Shown here one piece after another: positions 28,520 to 37,693 of a stretch of 64,000 nucleotides of DNA (position 1 is the first letter of the stretch; each line of letters starts with the position of its first letter). The notes beneath the pieces are model-generated. The model was given only the letters and a program-made list of their open reading frames with translations, was not told the DNA's origin and did not search any database. The stretch lies in contig NZ_CP019062.1 of the NCBI RefSeq assembly GCF_002951615.1, positions 1,054,001 through 1,118,000 of the forward strand, in the 5' to 3' direction. The position numbers were made by a program, and so were the translations under genes. The DNA is from Rahnella sikkimica. GTDB taxonomy: Bacteria; Pseudomonadota; Gammaproteobacteria; Enterobacterales; Enterobacteriaceae.

Positions 28520-28933
28520 ATGAGCAATACATCCAAATCTGCTTCTGCACCCGAACAACTCACTGAAATCCAACGCTATGTCACCCAGGATCACGGAACT
28601 GAACGTCCGTACACCGGAAAACTGCTGCACAACCAGCGTGAAGGCATCTATCATTGCGTGGTATGTAACGCGCCTCTCTTTTACTCCGAGAGTAAGTACG
28701 AATCCGGATGCGGCTGGCCAAGCTTTTATCAGCCTGTACACCACGATGCGATTAAATATCTTACTGATAGCACGCATAATATGGAGCGCGTTGAGATTCG
28801 TTGTTCCTGCTGTGAGGCACACTTAGGGCATGTTTTCCCCGATGGCCCGCAACCGACAGGTGAGCGTTACTGCGTAAATTCTGCCTCGATGAGTTTTACT
28901 GATGGCAAAAGTGGCGAAAAAACGGCCGGATAA
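28520..28933 (+). CDS. msrB: Peptide methionine (R)-S-oxide reductase MsrB
   Basis: A 137-residue MsrB with two zinc-binding CxxC pairs (CVVC and CSCC) and the catalytic cysteine in RYCVNSASM. Family motifs [10 protein letters not shown] and [13 protein letters not shown] are intact. It reduces methionine-R-sulfoxide in proteins using thioredoxin. Cytoplasmic. Divergent from gapA and followed by yeaC, probably as one transcript. The ATG at 28520 is preceded by a weak GAGAACGATAATC. Confidence 0.96.
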   Translation: MSNTSKSASAPEQLTEIQRYVTQDHGTERPYTGKLLHNQREGIYHCVVCNAPLFYSESKYESGCGWPSFYQPVHHDAIKYLTDSTHNMERVEIRCSCCEAHLGHVFPDGPQPTGERYCVNSASMSFTDGKSGEKTAG

Positions 28934-29016
28934 ACGGTGCTGTAATCTTACCGACAAAATCGATTCAGCTATTATTCAAAACCTTTCGAATAATCGTGTT
29001 GAACAGAGGTGCTCAG

Positions 29017-29289
29017 ATGGAAATTAATCAACTCATTGATGTAATGACGCCGGAAATCTACGCACGTCTGGCGCAGGCCGTAGAGCTGGGGAAATGGCCA
29101 GACGGTGTGGCGCTGACGCCAGAACAAAAAGAGCACAGCCTGCAGGCGGTGATGCTGTACCAGTCACGCCACAATGTGGATGCCCAGCATATGAGCATCG
29201 GCACCGACGGGCAGATCGTCACCAAAAGCAAGCAGGAACTCAAACAGCAGTTCGCTCAGGATGCACTGATTAGACTCAAACCTGAGTGA
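29017..29289 (+). CDS. yeaC: YeaC family protein (DUF1315)
   Basis: A 90-residue cytoplasmic protein, the same length as E. coli YeaC. The conserved segment TPEIYARLAQAVELGKWPDG-ALTPEQKE is followed by an NVDAQHMSI-TDGQIV-KSKQELK element. Start at 29017 (MEINQLID) with GAGGTGC upstream. Follows msrB by 83 bases. Function unknown. Confidence 0.93.
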   Translation: MEINQLIDVMTPEIYARLAQAVELGKWPDGVALTPEQKEHSLQAVMLYQSRHNVDAQHMSIGTDGQIVTKSKQELKQQFAQDALIRLKPE

Positions 29290-29318
29290 TGTGGCCGTTT
29301 TAGTGTTAAGTGATGAAA

Positions 29319-29340
29319 AAAGGCGCTCAGGAGCGCCTTT
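29319..29340. terminator. Bidirectional terminator between yeaC and acyltransferase
   Basis: AAAGGCGCTC-AG-GAGCGCCTTT, flanked by A/T runs, between convergent genes. Confidence 0.85.
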
Positions 29341-29381
29341 AAAATGAAGTCTCTGCAACGAAAAGAAACGTTCGTCAGCCG

Positions 29382-29936
29382 CTACGCAATTCTCTTATAA
29401 ACCAGATTATCTGTTCTCTGGTTGTAGACGACACAGTCATTCGGCACATTTTTATCGACAAAACTCATCGCACCGATCGTGACATTATTCCCGATGTTGA
29501 TATCACTGCCAATAATGCAACTGTTGGCACCAATGGTCACATTGTTGCCGATATAAATTTTGCCGCTTTGGTTTTCGTACTTGATACCAATCGTCACATT
29601 CTGTTTGATATTCAGATTTGAACCAATTTCGCAGCAATCGGCTACCACAATGCCGACGAAATGGGAAACTTTCAATCCGGGGCCTATATCTGCGCCCAGA
29701 TTAATATCGGTCCCATATTTATTTCTTAATTTTCTGTTTATAGAAATTGCATATTTTCTGGAAGCTTTATCACCTGTTTTATACAGATAATTCGCGATAC
29801 GCCACCAGAAATAGAAACGCCGCCCCGGGCATTTTATTGCGCGATGCAACGTGCGAAACCAGGAAAAATCTTTCTCTGAGTCCATCACTTCACGCTGCAG
29901 GCAGTTTTTTAAAATTTGATATTGGTATTCTTTCAA
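29382..29936 (-). CDS. Serine-acetyltransferase-like hexapeptide acyltransferase (orphan)
   Basis: A left-handed beta-helix acyltransferase, ~184 residues. Hexapeptide repeats run through the C-terminal half (INLGADIGPGLKVSH, IGSNLNIKQNVTIG, IYIGNNVTIGANSCIIG, INIGNNVTIGAMSFV). The fold and the helical N-terminus resemble CysE- and WcaB-like sugar acetyltransferases of polysaccharide loci. The TTG at 29936 has AAGGA eight bases upstream; an ATG at 29966 without a ribosome site would add 10 residues. It is clearly more AT-rich than its neighbours and no polysaccharide genes surround it, suggesting acquisition. The substrate cannot be told. Confidence 0.75.
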   Translation of the reverse strand: MKEYQYQILKNCLQREVMDSEKDFSWFRTLHRAIKCPGRRFYFWWRIANYLYKTGDKASRKYAISINRKLRNKYGTDINLGADIGPGLKVSHFVGIVVADCCEIGSNLNIKQNVTIGIKYENQSGKIYIGNNVTIGANSCIIGSDINIGNNVTIGAMSFVDKNVPNDCVVYNQRTDNLVYKRIA

Positions 29937-30252
29937 TCTGAAAATCCTTATGCAAAGCCTGCTCATCCTAAGCTTTAATCATTCATTCAATAAAAAGCGG
30001 CGCCATCTTATTGGTACGACGATACATAGTCCATTTTTTCTTCGTTGATAGAAAGTCACGGTCACATTATCAACGTCGCAAATTAGCGGAAAAGTTATCA
30101 TACGTTACAGCAGAATGATTAATGATAGTGTGCTACTTATAACGTACAACGCATACCTAAAACGAGTTCTATTGCATTAACTTCTGTAAAACAAACCTAA
30201 TAGTCCGGAAAAGGACTCATCAGCCCCTTCGCGATGAGAACATGCAACCCGT

Positions 30253-30299
30253 CTTCATCAGATAAAAAGGCGCATAACGCGCCTTTTTATCTGATGAAG
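30253..30299. terminator. Bidirectional terminator, 21-bp perfect inverted repeat
   Basis: Arms at 30253-30273 and 30279-30299 are perfectly complementary (left arm begins CTTCATCAGAT, ends GGCGC) with a 5-base loop. Each arm contains AAAAA/TTTTT next to the GC core, so either direction gives a hairpin with a U-tract. It lies 13 bases past the pncA stop. The 29937-30252 gap otherwise shows no gene. Confidence 0.85.
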
Positions 30300-30311
30300 G
30301 TGAGGGGGGAA

Positions 30312-30941
30312 TCAGCCGTTCAGTGCGGCCGCCGTGCCGATTTGCACCCCGGCCTCGCGCATCACTTCAATAGCTTCAGCACTGTCGTGAGGATCGATAT
30401 TTACTCCGCGGCAGCCATCGGTCAGCAGCGTGACCTGATATCCTTGCGCCAGTGCGTCGAGCACCGTGAACTTCACGCAATAATCTGTCGCCAGACCCAT
30501 CACGTAAAGATGCGAAATCTGCGCAGCCTTCAGCCAGCCGTTCAGCACGGTTTCGCCGCGGTGGCCGTTATCGAAGAAAGCGCTGTAACTGTCTGTTTCT
30601 GCATCTGTGCCTTTTTGCACCACAAAATCCAAAAGACGGGTATTCAGAGACGGATGAAACTCAGCGCCCGGTTCCTGCTGGACGCAGTGAACCGGCCACC
30701 AGACTTGCGGCAACCCGTTCAGTTCGCCCAGAGTCCAGGCATCCTGATGCGAATTCGCGGCAAAGCTTTTGTGTCCGGCAGGGTGCCAGTCTTGCGATGC
30801 CACCACGGGAATATCGCGGCTTTTACACCACGACATCATCTGATTGGCGACGGCAATGGTCGCTTCTCCGTCTTTCACGGCGAGCGCGCCACCGTGACAA
30901 AAATCGTTTTGCAAATCGACCAGTAACAACGCAGATTTCAT
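30312..30941 (-). CDS. pncA: Nicotinamidase PncA
   Basis: A 209-residue isochorismatase-fold amidase. Catalytic aspartate and motif LLVDLQNDFCHGGALAV at the N-terminus; metal ligands in SQDWHPAGHKSF; catalytic cysteine in GLATDYCVKFT. It hydrolyses nicotinamide to nicotinate for NAD salvage. It follows ansA after 20 bases on the same strand, the same operon as in E. coli. Ends at the strong inverted-repeat terminator. Confidence 0.95.
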   Translation of the reverse strand: MKSALLLVDLQNDFCHGGALAVKDGEATIAVANQMMSWCKSRDIPVVASQDWHPAGHKSFAANSHQDAWTLGELNGLPQVWWPVHCVQQEPGAEFHPSLNTRLLDFVVQKGTDAETDSYSAFFDNGHRGETVLNGWLKAAQISHLYVMGLATDYCVKFTVLDALAQGYQVTLLTDGCRGVNIDPHDSAEAIEVMREAGVQIGTAAALNG

Positions 30942-30961
30942 ATCGCCTCTTATTCGGTCAA

Positions 30962-31975
30962 TTATTCCGTCAGTTCGCCACGCAGATTCTGCTGCATCAG
31001 TTCGCGGATCTCTTCCGGCGTATGCGACTGGCTGAGCAGGTAATGCAGCTTGGTCAGCGCGGCTTCCACCGTCATATCAAATCCGCTGATCACGCCGGAA
31101 TGTGCCAGCGCATTACCCGTTGCGTAACCGCCCATGTTGACGCGCCCGGAAATACATTGCGTCAGATTCACCACCACAATGCCGCGCTCCGAAGCCTCTT
31201 TCAGCACTTTCAGCAAATCGCCTTTTTGTGGTGCATTGCCGACGCCGTAAGAGCGCAGGATCAGCGCTTTCACCGGCTGCATCAGAAAGTTTTGCACAAC
31301 TTCAGCGGAAATTCCGGGGTAAATGGTTACCACGCCGATGGGCTGCGGGGTGATGTGATGCACTTTCAGCGTCGCGGCCGGGACGACTGGCAGTGACGGG
31401 GTGGACAGGCGGCGGATATGAATGCCGGCTTCCAGCAGCGGGGAAAGATTGGGTGACGCAAAGGCATCAAAACCGTCGGCGTGGGCTTTGGTGCTGCGGT
31501 TGCCGCGATAAAGACGGTTGTTGAAGAACAGGGTGACTTCGTTAACCGGATGATTCGCCGCGATGTACAGCGAGTTCAGCAGGTTGATCTGGCCATCAGA
31601 GCGCAGGGCTTCCAGCGGGATTTGTGAACCCGTAACGATTACCGGTTTGCTGAGATTTTCCAGCATGAAGGACAGCGCAGAAGCCGTGAAAGCCATGGTG
31701 TCGGTGCCATGCAGGATCACAAAACCGTCGTACTCGTCGTAATGCGCCTGAATGTCGTCGGCGATGTGCTGCCAGTCTTCCGGGGTCATGTCGGAAGAAT
31801 CCATCAGTGGCGCGTATTCCTTAATCGTAAATTCAGGCATTTCAGGGCGATGGAATTCAGGCATCAGCGCCAGCTGGCGTTGTAAATGGCCGGATACAGG
31901 AATGTAACCCTGCTCAGAACGCTGCATACCGATGGTGCCGCCGGTGTAGGCAACGTAAATAGATTTTTTAGTCAT
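30962..31975 (-). CDS. ansA: Cytoplasmic L-asparaginase I AnsA
   Basis: A 337-residue type I asparaginase. The two catalytic threonine motifs are visible: YTGGTIGM near the N-terminus and VILHGTDTMAFTASAL at about residues 85-100. No signal peptide, in keeping with the cytoplasmic isozyme. It hydrolyses L-asparagine to aspartate and ammonia. E. coli AnsA has 338 residues with near-identical N- and C-termini (QNLRGELT). First gene of the ansA-pncA operon. Confidence 0.96.
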   Translation of the reverse strand: MTKKSIYVAYTGGTIGMQRSEQGYIPVSGHLQRQLALMPEFHRPEMPEFTIKEYAPLMDSSDMTPEDWQHIADDIQAHYDEYDGFVILHGTDTMAFTASALSFMLENLSKPVIVTGSQIPLEALRSDGQINLLNSLYIAANHPVNEVTLFFNNRLYRGNRSTKAHADGFDAFASPNLSPLLEAGIHIRRLSTPSLPVVPAATLKVHHITPQPIGVVTIYPGISAEVVQNFLMQPVKALILRSYGVGNAPQKGDLLKVLKEASERGIVVVNLTQCISGRVNMGGYATGNALAHSGVISGFDMTVEAALTKLHYLLSQSHTPEEIRELMQQNLRGELTE

Positions 31976-32066
31976 CGAAGATGTTCTTTTTTAGAAAGGT
32001 GAAAGCCACTGCGCTAAGTATAAAGGCTTCGCCGCCGCTGTCCCACCCAAAAAGCGCCGCACCATA

Positions 32067-32101
32067 AAAAAGCCCGGCGTTCTCTGGGAGAAGCGCCGGG
32101 C
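32067..32101 (-). terminator. sppA terminator
   Basis: Minus strand GCCCGGCGCTTCT-CCCAG-AGAACGCCGGGCTTTTTTAT: long GC stem followed by six T, 27 bases after the sppA stop. Confidence 0.9.
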
Positions 32102-32127
32102 GGATTTTCATGCTTTAACTAAAGCGA

Positions 32128-33981
32128 TTACTTCACGTCACCACACGTCAGGCAAAGTGCGTAACGGTTTTGCGGATCATTCATGTTGCTGAACAGGTCA
32201 GCCTGCGATTTCAGCTCCATCGCCATTTTGCTCACCGGGGCAGGCAGATAGGCCTGAATAGCCGCTGGCAGCATGGCGTGAACCGACACGCTGACCTGAG
32301 AGAACAACATATCGCTCAGGCTCGGCTCGCTGACGAACCAGTTCAGCTGCCATTTCGGCAGTTTTGCCAGATCCGCAGCTTTCTTCACGGCGTCATCGAA
32401 ATCACCCAGTTCATCCACCAGGCCATTGGCCTTGGCGTCAGAACCAATCCAGACGTGACCTTGTGCAATCTGATCAATCTGCTCCGGCGTTTTATGGCGG
32501 GAATCCGCCACCAGTCCGAGGAAGGTTTTATACCCATTCTCGATGTTCAGCTGCATCATCTGCGAGAACTCTGGCGGCAACGCTTTGGTCGATGCAATAT
32601 CGGCCAGCGGAGAGGTTGCCACGCCATCGGTATGCACACCGGCGTAATCAAGCGTGTTTTGATACGTGTTGATCACACCAAAAATACCGATGGAACCGGT
32701 CAGCGTGCTCGGGCTGGCGATGATGTAGTTGGCTGGCGTTGAAATCCAGTAACCGCCGGAAGCCGCCATGCCACCCATCGAAACCACCACCGGTTTGCCT
32801 GCCGCTTTCGCCGCCGCCAGTTCTGAGCGGATCACTTCAGAGGCGCTGACGCTGCCGCCAGGGCTGTTAACGCGTAACACAATCGCTTTCACTTTCGGAT
32901 CCAGACGGGCATCGCGAATTTGCTGTGCGGTGGTATCGCCACCCACGGCACCCGGTTGCTCTTCGCCGTCATTGATGGCGCCTGTCGCGAAGATCACGGC
33001 GATTTGCGGATCGTTACTATCCGGTTTTGGCTTCGGCGAATAATCGTAAATGCTGGTGTAGTTAAAGTCTTTGGTGGTTTTATTCCAGCCAAACGCTTTT
33101 ACCATGTCATTGTCCGCTTCAGTACGCGACGCCAGAGAATCCACCAGTTTGGCTTTCAGCGCGTATTGCGCCATGTCGCCGCCGGTAGCCTGCATGCCCG
33201 CAAGAATCCCCGCAGCGCCCGGGAATAGCTGCTCGGGTGTAATCTGACGGTTGGCTGACACGGTATTCAGATAGTTATTCCATAAGCCACCAATCCAGCG
33301 GCTGTCCGCCTCACGGGCCGCAGGGGACATATCATCACGGATCAGCGGTTCAACGGCGGATTTATATGTCCCGACGCGGAAGATATTGGTGGTGACTTTC
33401 AGCTTATCCAGCAGTGATTTGTAGTAAAGGTTATTGGTGGCAAAACCGTGCAAATCGACCGCGCCCTGCGGCGACAGATAGATTTTGTTGGCGTAGCTCG
33501 CCAGATAATATTGCGACTGATTGTAGCTGTCGCCGATGGCGTAAATCGGTTTACCGGCATCACGGAATTCGCGTAATGCTTTACCGATATACTGCATGGA
33601 TGACTGATCGGTGCCGGTGAAATCAGTCAGCTGCAACACAATGCCGGTAACGTTTTTGTCATCTTTGGCGGAACGGATAGTATCCACCAGATCAAACAGG
33701 GAGTTTTCCTGCAACCGGCTGCTGGATGTCCCCAGAAGCTCGCGACCCCACTGGCGGACTTTATTGTTCACGGAAGGTTTATCCACCACCGAGCCGCTCA
33801 GATCGACCAGCAGTGCGCCTTTCGTGGTTTCAACAGGTTTATCCTGCACGGCATACCAGATGCCAACGCCGGCCAGAATGATCAGAATAAGAAATACGTT
33901 GAGAATGAATTCTCTGACGAAATTAAGAAGACGCCAGGTCCACTTAAAAAAACCGGCGATAATTCGCCACAATGTGCGCAT
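32128..33981 (-). CDS. sppA: Signal peptide peptidase SppA (protease IV)
   Basis: A 617-residue membrane-bound serine protease with one N-terminal transmembrane segment (residues ~24-45). The general base Lys207 is in FRVGTYKSAVEPL and the nucleophile Ser408 in GGMAASGGYW, matching the Ser/Lys dyad of E. coli SppA (Ser409/Lys209). It degrades released signal peptides in the inner membrane. The C-terminus carries ALCLTCGDVK. The promoter region faces ydjA. Confidence 0.96.
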   Translation of the reverse strand: MRTLWRIIAGFFKWTWRLLNFVREFILNVFLILIILAGVGIWYAVQDKPVETTKGALLVDLSGSVVDKPSVNNKVRQWGRELLGTSSSRLQENSLFDLVDTIRSAKDDKNVTGIVLQLTDFTGTDQSSMQYIGKALREFRDAGKPIYAIGDSYNQSQYYLASYANKIYLSPQGAVDLHGFATNNLYYKSLLDKLKVTTNIFRVGTYKSAVEPLIRDDMSPAAREADSRWIGGLWNNYLNTVSANRQITPEQLFPGAAGILAGMQATGGDMAQYALKAKLVDSLASRTEADNDMVKAFGWNKTTKDFNYTSIYDYSPKPKPDSNDPQIAVIFATGAINDGEEQPGAVGGDTTAQQIRDARLDPKVKAIVLRVNSPGGSVSASEVIRSELAAAKAAGKPVVVSMGGMAASGGYWISTPANYIIASPSTLTGSIGIFGVINTYQNTLDYAGVHTDGVATSPLADIASTKALPPEFSQMMQLNIENGYKTFLGLVADSRHKTPEQIDQIAQGHVWIGSDAKANGLVDELGDFDDAVKKAADLAKLPKWQLNWFVSEPSLSDMLFSQVSVSVHAMLPAAIQAYLPAPVSKMAMELKSQADLFSNMNDPQNRYALCLTCGDVK

Positions 33982-34160
33982 GGTCTCTCCAATAAGACGG
34001 TTAAGTCTCGCTATCCTAATGACCTGCCGGAGAAATGTCAGCTTTAAATCATTTCAGAATTTGGCGGTGATGCATTATCCCAAAGCCCGTCAGAGGTTGG
34101 AAAAAAGCGTTGTGCCTATGTTAACGTAAGGTAAATAGCAATTATTCTCAGGAGATTAAA

Positions 34161-34712
34161 ATGGACGCACTGGATTTGTTACTCAACCGCCGTTCTGCAT
34201 CCCGTCTGGCGGCTCCCGCACCGGCAGGGCAAGCGCTGCAAAATATCATCAACGCGGGTATGCGTGCGCCGGACCACGGTGCGCTCCAGCCGTGGCGCTT
34301 CGTGATTGCAGAAAATGATGGCCTGACGCGTTTCAGTGAACTGCTGCGTGCGGCGGCCATCAAAGACGGCGCGGACGAAAAAGCCGTTGAGAAAGCCACA
34401 CAGGCTCCGCTTCGCGCACCGCAAATCGTCACCGTGATTGCGGCCTGTAAAGAAAGCCCGAAAGTGCCGCAGTGGGAACAGTTATTGTCAGCCGGTTGCG
34501 CGGTGCAGGCGATGCAAATGGCGGCGCTGGCGCAGGGGTTCAACGGCATCTGGCGCACCGGCGCGTGGACCGATCATCCTGATGTCCGCAAAGCGTTCAA
34601 TTGCGGTGAAAACGATAAAATCGTTGGTTTCCTTTATCTCGGCACGCCACAGCTCAAGACCAGTTTGCAGATCATTCCTGTCGATAGCAGCCCGTTCGTC
34701 AGCTATCTTTAA
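34161..34712 (+). CDS. ydjA: Nitroreductase family protein YdjA
   Basis: A 183-residue small FMN-dependent nitroreductase-fold protein. Motifs: N-terminal RRSASRL (FMN phosphate binding), [14 protein letters not shown], and [21 protein letters not shown] (FMN site). AGGAG lies seven bases upstream of the ATG. The physiological substrate is unknown. In E. coli the gene is followed by selD then topB; here selD is missing and only ~240 bases separate ydjA from topB. Confidence 0.95.
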   Translation: MDALDLLLNRRSASRLAAPAPAGQALQNIINAGMRAPDHGALQPWRFVIAENDGLTRFSELLRAAAIKDGADEKAVEKATQAPLRAPQIVTVIAACKESPKVPQWEQLLSAGCAVQAMQMAALAQGFNGIWRTGAWTDHPDVRKAFNCGENDKIVGFLYLGTPQLKTSLQIIPVDSSPFVSYL

Positions 34713-34735
34713 TTCGCAAACCCGTTCACCGATTG

Positions 34736-34776
34736 ACCGGTTTTTATCAGCACTTTCTGATTAAACCGGTTTTTCG
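34736..34776 (+). terminator. ydjA terminator
   Basis: ACCGGTTT-TATCAG ... CTGATTAAACCGGT followed by TTTTTC, 23 bases after the stop. Confidence 0.8.
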
Positions 34777-34893
34777 CTGCGTTTGTGAGCGACCGCCATC
34801 GCGGATGTCTCTCTCCATCTTACTAATTGCGTCGCCAGCGGCTAACATAGCCCCCTCTGGATGATGAGGGCGTTGTGAATGAAGGATGGGACG

Positions 34894-34950
34894 ATGGAAA
34901 TTTTTGTAGCGATCACACTCGCGGTCACACTTCAGGTCGGTGCGGTCTGA
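34894..34950 (+). CDS. 18-codon leader ORF translationally coupled to topB
   Basis: [18 protein letters not shown] with a stop TGA whose last base is the A of the topB ATG (TGATG). It has the only strong ribosome site here (AGGA, 7 bases upstream), while topB itself has just GGTGCGG before its ATG. The peptide is hydrophobic and could span a membrane, or it may serve only as a translational delivery device. It is too short for routine gene calling. Confidence 0.6.
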   Translation: MEIFVAITLAVTLQVGAV

Positions 34951-36896
34951 TGCGTCTGTTTATTGCCGAAAAACCCAGCCTTGCCCGCGCTATTGCGGAT
35001 GTTCTGCCAAAGCCTCATCGCCGCGGCGACGGTTATATTGCCTGCGGTAACGATCAGGTCGTGACCTGGTGCGTCGGTCACTTACTGGAGCAGGCGCAGC
35101 CGGATGCCTATGACAGCCGCTATGCGCGCTGGGCGCTGGTTGACTTACCGATCATCCCCATAAAATGGCAGCTTCAGCCGCGTCCTTCCGTCGCCAAACA
35201 ACTTAATGTCATCAAACGTCTTCTGCTTGAGGCCTCTCAGGTCGTCCACGCGGGTGACCCGGATCGCGAAGGGCAACTGCTGGTGGATGAAGTGCTGGAT
35301 TATCTGGAACTGACGCCGGAAAAACGCCACGCCACCCAACGTTGTCTGATTAACGATCTCAATCCGCAGGCCGTCGAACGCGCCATTGAACGCCTGCGCG
35401 ACAACCGCGATTTTATTCCGCTGTGCGTTTCAGCCCTGGCCCGCGCCCGCGCTGACTGGCTTTACGGCATCAACATGACCCGCGCCTATACGATTTTAGG
35501 GCGCAATGCCGGATACAACGGCGTGCTTTCCGTGGGCCGTGTGCAAACGCCGGTGCTCGGGCTGGTGGTGCGACGTGACGAAGAAATCGAAAACTTTGTG
35601 GCGAAAGACTTCTTCGAAGTGAAAGCGCATATCGTCACACCTGCCGAAGAACGTTTTATCGCGCTCTGGCAGCCGAGTGAGTCCTGCGAGCCTTATCAGG
35701 ATGAAGAAGGGCGATTGCTGCACCGTCCGCTGGCCGATCACGTGGTGGCGCGCATTGCCGGACAACCGGCGATGGTCACCGGGTATAACGACAAACGCGA
35801 AAATGACATCGCGCCGCTGCCGTTCTCGTTATCCACATTGCAGATTGAAGGATCAAAAGCTTTCAATCTGAGCGCGCAGCAAATCCTGGATATCTGCCAG
35901 AAACTCTACGAAACGCACAAATTGATTACATATCCGCGTTCGGATTGCCGATACCTGCCAGAAGAACATTTTGCCGGGCGTCACGCGGTGCTGAATGCCA
36001 TCGGCGTTCACCGCCCGGATTTAATGCCGCAGCCGGTGGTCGATACCGATTTGCGTAACCGTTGCTGGGACGACAAAAAAGTCGATGCGCACCATGCGAT
36101 TATCCCGACGGCGCGCAGCAGCAACGTCAACCTGAGCGACGACGAGCGCAAAATTTACGGTCTGGTGGCGCGTCAGTATCTGATGCAGTTTTGTCCGGAC
36201 GCGGTTTACCGCAAATGCGTTATCGATCTGGATATCGCGGGCGGAAAATTTATTGCTAAAGCCCGTTTTCTGGCCGAAGCGGGCTGGCGCACACTGCTCG
36301 GCAGTAAAGAGCGTGACGAAGAAAACGAAGGCACGCCGCTGCCGGTGGTGGCGAAGGGCGACGAATTACTGTGTGAACGGGGTGAGGTTGTCGAGCGCCA
36401 GACACAGCCGCCGCGCCCGTTTACCGATGCGACGCTGCTTTCCGCGATGACCGGTATTGCGCGTTTTGTGCAGGATAAAGAACTGAAGAAAATTCTGCGT
36501 GCCACGGACGGATTGGGCACCGAAGCGACGCGCGCCGGGATTATCGAACTCCTGTTCCGCCGCGAGTTTTTATACAAAAAAGGGCGCTATATCCATTCCA
36601 GCGATACAGGCCGCGCACTGATTCACTCGCTGCCGGACATTGCCGCGCGGCCAGATATGACCGCTGACTGGGAATCCACGCTGACGCGTATCAGTGAAAA
36701 AAGCTGCCGCTACCAGGATTTCATGGAACCGCTGGTCGCCACGTTGCAGAACCTCATCATTCAGGCCAAAACGAACCGGGTGTCTTCGGCATTCCGCAGC
36801 CTGCCTTCTAAGCCTGCTGCGGCGGCGAAAGGCAAAAGCGCACCTAAACGGCGTAAAGCCAGCCCCAAAGGGAAGGAAGTAAACAGTGATGAATAA
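34950..36896 (+). CDS. topB: DNA topoisomerase III TopB
   Basis: A 648-residue type IA topoisomerase (E. coli 653). TOPRIM domain at the N-terminus with Glu in [12 protein letters not shown] and the acidic DPDREGQ motif at about residues 103-109. The catalytic tyrosine is in [13 protein letters not shown] near residue 330. The C-terminal tail is Lys/Ala/Pro-rich ([18 protein letters not shown]) and probably binds DNA. It relaxes negative supercoils and decatenates replication intermediates. Start at 34950 ([10 protein letters not shown]), overlapping the leader ORF stop. ynjH overlaps its last bases. Confidence 0.96.
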   Translation: MRLFIAEKPSLARAIADVLPKPHRRGDGYIACGNDQVVTWCVGHLLEQAQPDAYDSRYARWALVDLPIIPIKWQLQPRPSVAKQLNVIKRLLLEASQVVHAGDPDREGQLLVDEVLDYLELTPEKRHATQRCLINDLNPQAVERAIERLRDNRDFIPLCVSALARARADWLYGINMTRAYTILGRNAGYNGVLSVGRVQTPVLGLVVRRDEEIENFVAKDFFEVKAHIVTPAEERFIALWQPSESCEPYQDEEGRLLHRPLADHVVARIAGQPAMVTGYNDKRENDIAPLPFSLSTLQIEGSKAFNLSAQQILDICQKLYETHKLITYPRSDCRYLPEEHFAGRHAVLNAIGVHRPDLMPQPVVDTDLRNRCWDDKKVDAHHAIIPTARSSNVNLSDDERKIYGLVARQYLMQFCPDAVYRKCVIDLDIAGGKFIAKARFLAEAGWRTLLGSKERDEENEGTPLPVVAKGDELLCERGEVVERQTQPPRPFTDATLLSAMTGIARFVQDKELKKILRATDGLGTEATRAGIIELLFRREFLYKKGRYIHSSDTGRALIHSLPDIAARPDMTADWESTLTRISEKSCRYQDFMEPLVATLQNLIIQAKTNRVSSAFRSLPSKPAAAAKGKSAPKRRKASPKGKEVNSDE

Positions 36897-37215
36897 CGTA
36901 CTGATGAATAAGAAGTGGATGCATAAAGCGCTGATGGCGTTATTAGTCAGTTCGTCATTGCTGGCGGCTCCGGCAATGGCGCAAGGTTACGGCAACGGCG
37001 CGGACGTCGTGGTACCGCTTCCGCCGCAAATCTGGGAAAACAGCGGCAACAGCAATAACAACAGCGCGCCGACCTGCCATAACTGCTGCATCTACAATAA
37101 TCAGAGTTACAGCGAAGGTGCGGTAGTCACGGCGGACAGCGTGGTGTTGCAATGCTCGCGCGACCCGAACGTGGTCGGCACCAATGAACTGAAGTGGGAA
37201 GTGCTGAAGAAATAG
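36889..37215 (+). CDS. ynjH: YnjH family exported protein (DUF1496)
   Basis: A ~108-residue secreted protein. Signal peptide with cleavage after PAMA ([22 protein letters not shown]). The mature domain has the family motif [18 protein letters not shown] and a later cysteine in VLQCSRDP, suggesting disulfide bonds. It overlaps the topB end by 8 bases, with GGAAGGAAG upstream. E. coli YnjH shares the CCxYxxQ-YSEGAV segment. Function unknown; likely periplasmic. Confidence 0.88.
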   Translation: MNNVLMNKKWMHKALMALLVSSSLLAAPAMAQGYGNGADVVVPLPPQIWENSGNSNNNSAPTCHNCCIYNNQSYSEGAVVTADSVVLQCSRDPNVVGTNELKWEVLKK

Positions 37216-37231
37216 CCCGGTTCTGACCAGC

Positions 37232-37269
37232 AAAAAGGCGCGGAAACAGTCACCTGTCCGCGCCTTTTT
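37232..37269. terminator. Bidirectional terminator between ynjH and nudG
   Basis: Perfect 13-bp stem AAAAAGGCGCGGA / TCCGCGCCTTTTT with a 12-base loop, A/T runs on both sides, between convergent genes. Confidence 0.92.
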
Positions 37270-37295
37270 TTATGGAGAAACGTTAGCCGCCGCCG

Positions 37296-37688
37296 TTACT
37301 GATATGCGCGCAGATAGGCGTCAATCAGCGGGATATCCGCCGGTGCCAGTTCATAGGAACGAACCTTTTCTGGCGCAACCCAGCAAAATTCCGAGTGACA
37401 CTGTAACGAAATCGTTCCTGTGAAACCGCTGACACGCCAGCCATGCAGGCGGATCAGGCGCTCCGGCTGGCGCAGTTCGCTGGTGGCGACAAAACCGGCA
37501 ACCTGCGCGGTGATGTTCATCTCTTCGTGTAACTCACGCACCAGCGCGTCGGGCTGACTTTCCCCGGCTTCCACTTTCCCGCCGGGGAATTCCCACAAAC
37601 CGGCCTGATCGCTGCTGGCATCGCGCCGGGCGAGGAGTAATTTCCCCTCTCGTTCAATCAGCGCGGCGACCACATCAATCGTTTTCAT
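37296..37688 (-). CDS. nudG: Nudix (d)CTP pyrophosphohydrolase NudG
   Basis: A 130-residue Nudix hydrolase. The Nudix box runs from about residue 35 to 58 (GGKVEAGES ... RELHEEM), followed by ELAPADIPLIDAYL as in E. coli NudG. It hydrolyses oxidised and methylated pyrimidine nucleotides such as 5-hydroxy-CTP and 5-methyl-dCTP, preventing mutagenesis. It lies 5 bases downstream of xthA on the same strand and is probably co-transcribed; both are nucleotide/DNA damage functions. Confidence 0.9.
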   Translation of the reverse strand: MKTIDVVAALIEREGKLLLARRDASSDQAGLWEFPGGKVEAGESQPDALVRELHEEMNITAQVAGFVATSELRQPERLIRLHGWRVSGFTGTISLQCHSEFCWVAPEKVRSYELAPADIPLIDAYLRAYQ

Positions 37689-37693
37689 CTGCG

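Noticed and set aside
29937..30252. sRNA upstream of the acyltransferase
   Set aside because: Only weak inverted repeats and no promoter-terminator pair of a transcript could be assigned.
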